From an uncultured bacterium (lineage in GTDB: Bacteria; Pseudomonadota; Alphaproteobacteria; SP197), in assembly GCA_938014945.1 (NCBI GenBank), contig CALLQH010000210.1, positions 1 to 11,891 on the forward strand: a stretch of DNA of 11,891 bases. Reading direction: 5' to 3'. The position numbers were made by a program, and so were the translations under genes. Numbering within the stretch: position 1 is the stretch's first letter; the number at the start of each line of letters is the position of its first letter. Positions 1 to 6,214 of the stretch are shown one piece after another. The notes under the pieces were generated by a model. That model made no database searches and had not been told where the DNA came from. It was given only the letters and a program-made list of their open reading frames with translations.

Positions 1-647
1 TGCTGCGCTGGCTCTACAAGCTCGACCATCTCTACGGCCTGCTGCTCACCTTCGGTCTGGTCCTCATCATCGAGGGCGCCTTCGTCGACTGGTTCGGCTC
101 CTCGGGCCTGCCGTATGAAAAGCCGGAATCGCTCTCGGGCATCGTGCGCCTGCCGCTCTCGGGCCTCACCGGCAACGAGGCCGACGCCATGATGATGCCG
201 GCCTACCGCATCTGGGTCGTGGCGGCCTCGGTCGTTGTGTGCCTGGCCACCTGGTTCCTGATCGAACGCACGCGCCTGGGCAGCTACCTGCGCGCGGCGA
301 CGGAGAACCCGACCCTGGTGCGCGCCTTCGGCATCAACGTGCCGCTGATGCTGACGCTGACCTACGGTTTCGGCGTTGCGCTGGCCGGTTTCGCCGGGGT
401 GCTCGCCGCGGGCCTGCAGGCGGTGACGCCGCACATGGGTTCGGCGCTCATCATCGTCGTCTTCGCCGTCGTCGTGATCGGCGGCATGGGCTCGATCCTG
501 GGCTCCATCCTGATCGGCTTCCTGCTCGGCCTGCTCGAGGCAGTCGCCAAGATCGCCTATCCGGAGGCCGCCAACATCGTCATCTTCGTCGTCATGATCC
601 TGGTCCTGCTGGTGCGCCCCACCGGCCTCTATGGCCGGGAGAACTGA
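1..647 (+). CDS. livH: Branched-chain amino acid-type ABC transporter permease LivH (5' partial)
   Basis: The reading frame is open from base 3, giving 214 visible residues to the TGA at 645-647. Full LivH proteins are near 290 residues, so about 75 N-terminal residues lie before the window. The visible part begins with the typical LRWLYKLDHLYGLLLTFGL helix, followed by a periplasmic stretch (FGSSGLPY) and several hydrophobic helices. The cytoplasmic loop RAATENPTLVRAFGINV is the coupling region that contacts the ATPase subunit. The glycine-rich GGMGSILGSILIGFLLGL segment near the C-terminus is characteristic of HAAT-family permeases. The protein should form the inner-membrane channel together with LivM, encoded three bases downstream. 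The family moves branched-chain amino acids, but also urea, short amides and other small polar solutes, so the substrate is open. A later in-frame GTG at 144 would remove conserved helices and is not the true start. Confidence 0.93.
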   Translation, partial: LRWLYKLDHLYGLLLTFGLVLIIEGAFVDWFGSSGLPYEKPESLSGIVRLPLSGLTGNEADAMMMPAYRIWVVAASVVVCLATWFLIERTRLGSYLRAATENPTLVRAFGINVPLMLTLTYGFGVALAGFAGVLAAGLQAVTPHMGSALIIVVFAVVVIGGMGSILGSILIGFLLGLLEAVAKIAYPEAANIVIFVVMILVLLVRPTGLYGREN

Positions 648-650
648 GCC

Positions 651-1577
651 ATGAAGCGCCAGATCCTCTGCGCCGTCATCGTCGTCGCCCTGCTCGCGGC
701 CGCACCTCTGGCGGTCTATCCCGTCTTCGTCATGAAGGTGATGTGCTTCGGGCTTTTTGCCTGCGCCTTCAACCTGATGCTGGGTTTCACCGGCCTGCTT
801 TCCTTCGGCCATGCCGCCTTCTTCGGCTCGGCGAGCTACATCAGCGCCTATGCGCTCAAAGCCTGGGGCCTGTCGCCGGAGCTTGCCCTGCTGCTGGCGA
901 CCTTCGGCGCGGCGCTGCTCGGTCTCGTCTTCGGCGCCGTCGCCATTCGCCGCCAGGGCATCTACTTCGCCATGATCACCCTGGCGCTTGCCCAGATGGT
1001 CTATTTCGCCGCGGTGCAGCTTCCCTTCACGGGCGGCGAGGATGGCATCCAGGGTGTGCCGCGTAATCCGCTCTTCGGCTTCATCCCGCTGGAAGACAAT
1101 CTCGCGCTCTACTACTTCGTGCTCGCCGTGTTCCTGCTCGGGCTCTTTGCCGTCTGGCGCATCGTCCATTCGCCCTTCGGGCAGGTGCTGAAGGCGATCC
1201 GCGAGAACGAACCCCGCGCCATTTCGCTGGGTTACCAGGTCGACCGCTACAAGCTCACCGCCTTCGTCCTTTCCGCCGCGCTCTCCGGGCTTGCCGGCGG
1301 CACCAAGGCGCTGGTGGTGCAGGTCGCCAGTCTCACCGACGTCGCCTGGCAGATGTCGGGCGAGGTGGTGCTGATGACCCTGCTGGGCGGCATGGGTACG
1401 GTGTTCGGCCCGGCGGTGGGGGCGGGTGTCATCGTCACCCTGCAGAACTATCTCAACGCCTTCGGCTCGCTCGTCACCATCGTCACCGGCGCGATCTTCG
1501 TCGTCTGCGTGCTGGCGTTCCGCCGCGGCATCCTGGGCGAAATCCAGGCGCGGCTGTCCGCCCGCAAGCAGCCCTGA
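651..1577 (+). CDS. livM: Branched-chain amino acid-type ABC transporter permease LivM
   Basis: This 308-residue inner-membrane permease is the LivH partner. It begins with a hydrophobic N-terminal helix, followed by the LivM hallmark GLFACAFNLMLGFTGLLSFGHAAFFG (about residues 34-59, split across two helices). The ATPase-contact loop KAIRENEPRAISLGYQVDRY lies near residues 181-200, and the C-terminal glycine motif LLGGMGTVFGPAVGAG near 244-259. Length is normal for the short form of LivM. The ATG at 651 follows the livH stop by three bases, with a GGGAGA ribosome-binding site at 637-642 inside the end of livH, so the two are surely co-translated. The ATPases LivG/LivF and the binding protein are not found downstream in the window. 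They may be upstream, or supplied from elsewhere. Being first in a run of hydrolase genes suggests that the transporter imports their substrate (inference). Confidence 0.94.
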   Translation: MKRQILCAVIVVALLAAAPLAVYPVFVMKVMCFGLFACAFNLMLGFTGLLSFGHAAFFGSASYISAYALKAWGLSPELALLLATFGAALLGLVFGAVAIRRQGIYFAMITLALAQMVYFAAVQLPFTGGEDGIQGVPRNPLFGFIPLEDNLALYYFVLAVFLLGLFAVWRIVHSPFGQVLKAIRENEPRAISLGYQVDRYKLTAFVLSAALSGLAGGTKALVVQVASLTDVAWQMSGEVVLMTLLGGMGTVFGPAVGAGVIVTLQNYLNAFGSLVTIVTGAIFVVCVLAFRRGILGEIQARLSARKQP

Positions 1578-1629
1578 GCGGCAGGGCGACCCCCTCGTCA
1601 AGGCCGCCGGGGCAGGTCTAGACTGCCGC
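1571..1629 (+). other. Inverted repeats in the livM-M19 gap
   Basis: GCCCTG at 1571-1576 can pair with CAGGGC at 1582-1587 (five-base loop) across the livM stop codon. Alternatively, GCGGCAG at 1578-1584 can pair with CTGCCGC at 1623-1629, enclosing a weaker CCCC/GGGG stem (1591-1594 with 1609-1612). The two stems share bases and so exclude each other. No T-run follows, so this is not a standard intrinsic terminator. It could stabilise the upstream message, reduce readthrough, or be chance in GC-rich DNA. Confidence 0.3.
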
Positions 1630-1651
1630 CCTCACGATCAGGAGGGCAGCC

Positions 1652-2653
1652 ATGCCGGACAATCCCCACGCCACCGCCAAGCGGTTGTTCCAGGACCATG
1701 TCGTCTGGGACGACCACGCCGGTTTCGGCCCCGACCCCTCCGTCGACCTTTCCAAGCTGCAGATCTGGAAGGACGCGGGCGTCAACTATCTCTCCATCGA
1801 TGTCGGCTACGACGTCATGGACTGGCGCATGACCGTGAAGTCGCTGGCCGCCTTCCGCCGCTGGATCCGCGCCGCGGACGGCTACCGTCTCGTCACCTCG
1901 GTGGCGGAAGTGAAGGAGGCCAAGAAGGCGGGCGACCTTGCCGTGACCTTCGATCTGGAAGGCATGAACTGCCTCGACGGCTCCCTCGACATGGTCGAGC
2001 TCTACCACAGCCTCGGCGTGCGCCAGATGCTGTTCGCCTACAACAAGAACAACCTGGCGGGCGGCGGCTGCCACAACGGCAACGAGGGGCTCACCGACTT
2101 CGGCCGTGCCGTGATCGGCGAGATGAATCGCCTCGGCATGATCGTCGATCTCTCCCACTGCTCCCACCGCACGACCATGGAGGCGATGGAACTCTCCAGC
2201 GCCCCCTGCATCTTCTCCCACTCCAATTCGCGCGAACTGTGGGACCACGAGCGCAACATCTACGACGACCAGGTCAAGGCCTGCGCGGCGACCGGTGGCG
2301 TCGTCGGTATCGTCGGTATCGGCATTTTCCTAGGCAACAACGACATCACCACCGGCACCATGGCCGATCACATCGACCATTACGTCAACCTCGTCGGCCC
2401 GGCCCATGTCGGCATCGGCCTCGACTACGCCTTCGAGGCAGAGGGCGGCGACGAGGGCCTGGGCGCGGTGCTCGATGCCGCGCCCGATTACTGGCCCAAG
2501 AGCCAGTACGACTATCCCGCCGTCGATTGCGCCCACCCGCGCCAGATCCTCGAACTGACCGAGGAACTGCTGCGCCGCCAGTACAAGGAGGATGATGTCG
2601 TCGCGATCCTGGGCGGCAACTTCATGCGTGTCGCGGAGGCGGTGTGGAAATAG
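1652..2653 (+). CDS. M19-family (membrane dipeptidase-like) metallohydrolase
   Basis: This 333-residue protein has the layout of the renal dipeptidase family (peptidase M19), TIM-barrel enzymes with a two-metal site that cleave dipeptides and related amides. Recognisable ligand positions are H22 (in VVWDDHAGFGP), E103 (TFDLEGMN), H169 (VDLSHCSH), H190 (FSHSNSRE) and D258 (GIGLDYAF). R201 is 11 residues after H190, matching the substrate-binding arginine spacing in human dipeptidase. The usual HxD pair at the first metal is H22-A-G24, so the aspartate is missing. As I recall, a bacterial M19 subgroup with a similar WD-N/D-H motif also lacks it. No signal peptide or membrane segment is seen, so it is probably cytosolic. 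A strong GGAGG (1641-1645) sits six bases before the ATG. The 3' end overlaps the next gene by ten bases. The family is clear; dipeptide versus other amide substrate is not. Confidence 0.88.
   Translation: MPDNPHATAKRLFQDHVVWDDHAGFGPDPSVDLSKLQIWKDAGVNYLSIDVGYDVMDWRMTVKSLAAFRRWIRAADGYRLVTSVAEVKEAKKAGDLAVTFDLEGMNCLDGSLDMVELYHSLGVRQMLFAYNKNNLAGGGCHNGNEGLTDFGRAVIGEMNRLGMIVDLSHCSHRTTMEAMELSSAPCIFSHSNSRELWDHERNIYDDQVKACAATGGVVGIVGIGIFLGNNDITTGTMADHIDHYVNLVGPAHVGIGLDYAFEAEGGDEGLGAVLDAAPDYWPKSQYDYPAVDCAHPRQILELTEELLRRQYKEDDVVAILGGNFMRVAEAVWK
2635..2639 (+). promoter_or_regulatory. Ribosome-binding site deciding the GTG start at 2644
   Basis: GGAGG lies four bases before GTG at 2644, inside the last codons of the M19 gene. 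The GTG at 2642 is in the M19 frame and cannot be the start. This site, with the ten-base gene overlap, points to translational coupling of the dimethylformamidase-like gene to the M19 gene. Confidence 0.6.
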
Positions 2654-4869
2654 GCCATCGCCCGCTCAACGCCTACAGCGACCGCATCTCGGCGCGCCCG
2701 GGCGAGACGATCCGTTTTCATGTCAGTTGCGACGGCCCGGAGATCTATGAGGCGCGCCTCGTCCGCCTGATCTGCGCCGACGACAACCCGCGCGGCGCGC
2801 CGTTCCAGGCCGAACCGGTGGCCTCGCCCCTGGAGGGCAGCCATGCCGGGCAGCCACAGGTCATCCATGCCGGCTCCCACGGCCTGGTGCCGGCCTCGCC
2901 CGCCTTTGCCTGTGCCAGCTTCACTCTGCAGGCGCTCATCATGCCGACGACCCCCGCCAGGGGACGCCAGGGCATCCTCGGCACCTGGTCGGAAAGCAGC
3001 CATACCGGCGCCAGCCTGATCGTCGGCGATGATGGCGCCCTCGGTTTGATCGCCGGTGACGGAAGCGCGAGCGCCATCGTGACGACCGGGGTGCCGATGA
3101 TGACGCGGGCCTGGTATCGCGTCTCCGCGAGCTTCGATGCAGGGACGGGCATCGTCATCCTGCGGCAGGAGCCGCTCGACGGCGGCCATGGCGTTTGTGT
3201 TCGCCGGGCCCTCACGCTCGACCTCGTGGGACGGGAAGGGCCGCTGCTGATGGCGGCTTGGCATCGCGCCCATGCCGACGGGCGGGGCTATCACGCGGGC
3301 TGCTTCAACGGCCGCATCGAGGCGCCCCGCCTTGCCGCCGCCGCGCTCGACGAGGCCGCGATCGCGGGGGATGGCGGCGGCGCCGTGGTCGCGGCCTGGG
3401 ATTTCTCCCGGTGCATCTCCGGCGAACGGCTGGAGGATATCAGCGGCAACGGCCATCACGGCGAGACGGTGCATCTGCCCGAACGGGCGGTGCGCGGCGC
3501 GGCCTGGAGCGGCGCCGAGATGTGCTGGCGCCATGCGCCGGCCGAGTACGGCGCCATCCATTTCCACGACGACGACGTCTATGACGCGGGCTGGGACGAG
3601 AGCCATGCCTGGACCGTGCCGGAAGGCACCAGGAGCGCGCTGTATGCCCTGCATCTGACCTGCGAGGGCGGCGAGGAGTTCGTGCCCTTCGCCGTGGTGC
3701 CGCCGCGCGGCACCCGCCAGGCGAAGATCTGCTTCCTGCTCTCCACGGCGACCTACATGGCCTATGCCAACTCCGGTCGTCACTTCCGCAACGACGCGGT
3801 GGAGATGAAGCAGTTCCGCGCCACGGTGATGACCCAGGCCGACTGCTTCCTGCAGGCTCACAGCGAATACGGCCTCTCGACCTACGACACCCATTCGGAC
3901 GGCAGCGGGGTCAGCATCTCCTCGCGCCTGCGTCCGGTGCTCAACATGCGCCCGCGCGTGCGCGTCTGGGGGCTGGGTGCCGACAGCCACATCCTCTCCT
4001 GGCTGGAGCACGAGGATTTCGCCTACGACGTCGTCACCGACGAGGAACTCCATGCCGAGGGTGTCGCCGTGCTGGAGGGCTACAGCATGGTCATCACCGG
4101 CACCCACCCGGAGTACCACACGGGTGAGATGCTGGACGCCATCGCGGCCTATACCCAGCGTGGCGGGCGGCTGATCTACACCGGCGCCAACGGCTTCTAC
4201 TGGCGCATCGCCTATCACCCGACCAAGCCCGGCGTCATCGAATGCCGCAAGACCGAGGGCGGCACCCGCTCCTGGGTCGCCGAGGTCGGCGAGTACTTCA
4301 TGAGCTTCACCGGCGAATACGGCGGCCTGTGGCGGCGCAGCGGGCGCACGCCGCAAGAGCTCGCCGCCGTGGGTTTCACCGCCCAGGGCTTCGACCGCTC
4401 CAGCCCCTACCGCGTCACCGAGGAGGCGCGCGATCCCCGCGCCGCCTTCATCATGGAAGGCATCGAGGACGAGGTGATCGGCGATTTCGGCCTGGTCGGC
4501 GGCGGCGCGGCGGGCCTGGAGCTCGACCGCGCCGACGTGGCGCTGGGCACGCCGCCCCATACCCTGGTGATCGCCCGTTCCTTCGACCACAGCGAGGGCA
4601 TGCTGGTGGTGACCGAGGAGATGACCTCGAACCAGCCGGTCATCGGCATCGGCCATCCGCTGGTCCACGCCGACATCGCATTCTTCGAGATCGAAGGGGG
4701 AGGGGCTGTGTTCGCCACGGGCTCCATCGCCTTTGCCGGCTCCCTGCCGGTCAACGGCTTCGACAACAACATCGCGCGGATGATGCACAACGTCGTGCGC
4801 CGTTTTCTTGACCCCGCGCCCTTCGAAGGCTTCGATGCCTCCCGTCCGCCAGCCCGCGCCATCGCCTGA
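2644..4869 (+). CDS. N,N-dimethylformamidase large (beta) subunit-like protein
   Basis: This 741-residue protein resembles DmfA2, the catalytic subunit of N,N-dimethylformamidase, an iron enzyme that hydrolyses dimethylformamide to dimethylamine and formate. The N-terminus (about 1-60) looks like a beta-rich domain (YSDRISARPGETIRFHVSC). Residues about 88-255 resemble a LamG/concanavalin-like sandwich (FTLQALIMPTT, WYRVSASFD, CFNGRIEAPRL). The catalytic glutamine-amidotransferase-like part follows from about 345. Its motif THPEYHTGEMLDAI has H488 and E490 at the HxE spacing I recall for H519/E521 of Paracoccus DMFase. Y409 (HSEYG) falls at the same offset as the iron ligand Y440, and Y371 or Y374 (TATYMAYAN) is a candidate for Y399. 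Thus a Tyr-Tyr-Glu iron site seems intact; this mapping is from memory. No gene for the small subunit DmfA1 (about 130 residues) is in the window. The GTG start overlaps the M19 stop. The true substrate is unknown and may not be dimethylformamide. Confidence 0.8.
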   Translation: MEIGHRPLNAYSDRISARPGETIRFHVSCDGPEIYEARLVRLICADDNPRGAPFQAEPVASPLEGSHAGQPQVIHAGSHGLVPASPAFACASFTLQALIMPTTPARGRQGILGTWSESSHTGASLIVGDDGALGLIAGDGSASAIVTTGVPMMTRAWYRVSASFDAGTGIVILRQEPLDGGHGVCVRRALTLDLVGREGPLLMAAWHRAHADGRGYHAGCFNGRIEAPRLAAAALDEAAIAGDGGGAVVAAWDFSRCISGERLEDISGNGHHGETVHLPERAVRGAAWSGAEMCWRHAPAEYGAIHFHDDDVYDAGWDESHAWTVPEGTRSALYALHLTCEGGEEFVPFAVVPPRGTRQAKICFLLSTATYMAYANSGRHFRNDAVEMKQFRATVMTQADCFLQAHSEYGLSTYDTHSDGSGVSISSRLRPVLNMRPRVRVWGLGADSHILSWLEHEDFAYDVVTDEELHAEGVAVLEGYSMVITGTHPEYHTGEMLDAIAAYTQRGGRLIYTGANGFYWRIAYHPTKPGVIECRKTEGGTRSWVAEVGEYFMSFTGEYGGLWRRSGRTPQELAAVGFTAQGFDRSSPYRVTEEARDPRAAFIMEGIEDEVIGDFGLVGGGAAGLELDRADVALGTPPHTLVIARSFDHSEGMLVVTEEMTSNQPVIGIGHPLVHADIAFFEIEGGGAVFATGSIAFAGSLPVNGFDNNIARMMHNVVRRFLDPAPFEGFDASRPPARAIA

Positions 4870-4898
4870 TCGCGCCAGCCCGCCCTGAAAGTGTTTCC

Positions 4899-6152
4899 AT
4901 GACCGCGTTTCCCGATCTTCAGACCATCGTCGCCCATGGCCTGTGCGCCGCCTGCGGCCTCTGCGAATCCATCGCCGGGCGCGAGCGCGTGGAGATGAAG
5001 CTCACCTCCTACAGCCAGATGCGCCCCCAGGTCCGCGAGGAGCTCGACGAGGCGACCATGGCGAAGATCCGCGCCGTCTGTCCCGGCATCACCGCCACCG
5101 GCCCGGATCCCGAACAGGTCGCAGACAAGGGTGAAATGCACGACATCTGGGGCCCGATCCGCACCATGCATCGCGGCTGGTCGACCAACGAGGACCTGCG
5201 TTTTGCCTCCGCCGCGGGCGGGGCGATGACGGCGCTGGGCGTCTATCTGCTGGAAACCGGCGAGGTCGACGCCATCGTTCATGTCCGCGCATCGAAGGAA
5301 AAGCCCTTCGAGACCGATGCGCTGGTCAGCCGCACGCCTGAGGAGGTCCGTTCGGGCGCGCAGTCGCGCTACGGCCCGGCCGCACCCCTGCGCCATGTCA
5401 TGGACCTGCTGGATCATGGCCTGCGTTTTGCCGTGCTCGCCAAGCCCTGTGATGTCGCCGCGATCCGCAATCTCGGGCGCATCGACGAGCGGGTCGAAGC
5501 CCAGGTGCCCTATCTCATCACCATCTTCTGCGGCGGCCTGCCGACCGAACAGACCGCGCGCAAGGTGGCGGGTTACCACGGCGTCGCCGCCGAGGAGGTT
5601 TCCGTCTTCCGCTGGCGCGGCAACGGCTGGCCCGGACCGACCCATGTCGAGACCCACGACGGCCGCGTCTTCGATCTGACCTACGACGAGGTCTGGTACG
5701 ATGCGCGCAAGCCTTGGAAGTACGACATCCAGTTCCGCTGCAAGATCTGCCCCGATGCCATCGGTGAACAGGCCGATGTCTCCTGCCCCGATTCCTGGGT
5801 CATGGTCGACGGCAAGCCGATCCACGAGGAGGCCGACGGCGCCAACCTCTTCATCGCGCGCACGAAGCAGGGCGAGAAGCTGGTCGCCGCAGCTGCTGCG
5901 GCGGGCGCCATCCATCTGGAGCCGTTCTCGGCCGACGAACTGGCCGCTCAGCACGCCGATCACGTCACGCGCAAGATCGAGAACCCGGCCCGTGTCCGCG
6001 CCATGGGCCTGGAAGGCGAGCCCGAGCCCGTGTTCGCCAACTACCGCGCCGAACGCATGGTGGAGATTGCGGGACCCGAGCGCGACCGCAAGGCAGAGGA
6101 GGGGTCGCGCCGGCGTATCCGCCAGGGCGACAATCTCGAACCGCTGGCCTGA
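4899..6152 (+). CDS. Coenzyme F420 hydrogenase/dehydrogenase beta subunit-like (FrhB family) flavin/Fe-S oxidoreductase
   Basis: This 417-residue protein has the FrhB-family layout. C16, C19 and C22 (LCAACGLC) plus C61-P62 form a ferredoxin-like [4Fe-4S] motif. The nucleotide/flavin region carries RFASAAGGAMTALGVYLLE (about 101-119) and the family signature AKPCDVAAIRNL with C184. A second cysteine set is C281-x-x-C284 and C296 (CKICPDAIGEQADVSCPDSW). Relatives include F420-reducing hydrogenase beta, plant 7-hydroxymethyl-chlorophyll a reductase and BciB vinyl reductase, all FAD/Fe-S electron-transfer enzymes. The reaction here is unknown. A ferredoxin- or flavin-linked reduction or oxidation of a pathway intermediate is the likely role. 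The protein should be cytosolic. The ATG at 4899 has no good Shine-Dalgarno sequence, and the GTG at 4891 hits a stop in three codons. The gap to the preceding stop is 29 bases, consistent with one operon. Whether the organism makes F420 cannot be judged from the window. Confidence 0.82.
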   Translation: MTAFPDLQTIVAHGLCAACGLCESIAGRERVEMKLTSYSQMRPQVREELDEATMAKIRAVCPGITATGPDPEQVADKGEMHDIWGPIRTMHRGWSTNEDLRFASAAGGAMTALGVYLLETGEVDAIVHVRASKEKPFETDALVSRTPEEVRSGAQSRYGPAAPLRHVMDLLDHGLRFAVLAKPCDVAAIRNLGRIDERVEAQVPYLITIFCGGLPTEQTARKVAGYHGVAAEEVSVFRWRGNGWPGPTHVETHDGRVFDLTYDEVWYDARKPWKYDIQFRCKICPDAIGEQADVSCPDSWVMVDGKPIHEEADGANLFIARTKQGEKLVAAAAAAGAIHLEPFSADELAAQHADHVTRKIENPARVRAMGLEGEPEPVFANYRAERMVEIAGPERDRKAEEGSRRRIRQGDNLEPLA

Positions 6153-6214
6153 CGTCCGGCGTGGACACACCGGGCGGTCCGGGCGACGATCCCGCCGCCT
6201 GACGGGAGGATTTC

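Noticed and set aside
239..1066. + strand open frame of 275 codons across the livH-livM junction
   Set aside because: Arg-, Pro- and Ala-rich translation in the wrong frame of two clear permease genes.
2303..2320. Tandem nine-base repeat GTCGGTATC within the M19 gene
   Set aside because: Two copies only, encoding a Val-Gly-Ile hydrophobic strand expected in this fold; no sign of a functional repeat.
1426..2595. + strand open frame of 389 codons across livM and the M19 gene
   Set aside because: Arg/Pro-rich out-of-frame translation; the M19 frame holds all the metal-ligand motifs.
2512..4788. Long open frame on the - strand, 758 codons, opposite the DMFase-like gene
   Set aside because: It is rich in His, Gly, Ala, Arg and Asp with no recognisable motif, as expected for the antisense of a high-GC gene. 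The + strand protein has clear family motifs.
4407..6170. Long open frame on the - strand, 587 codons
   Set aside because: It spans two well-supported + strand genes and their gap, has biased composition and no domain; GC-rich shadow.
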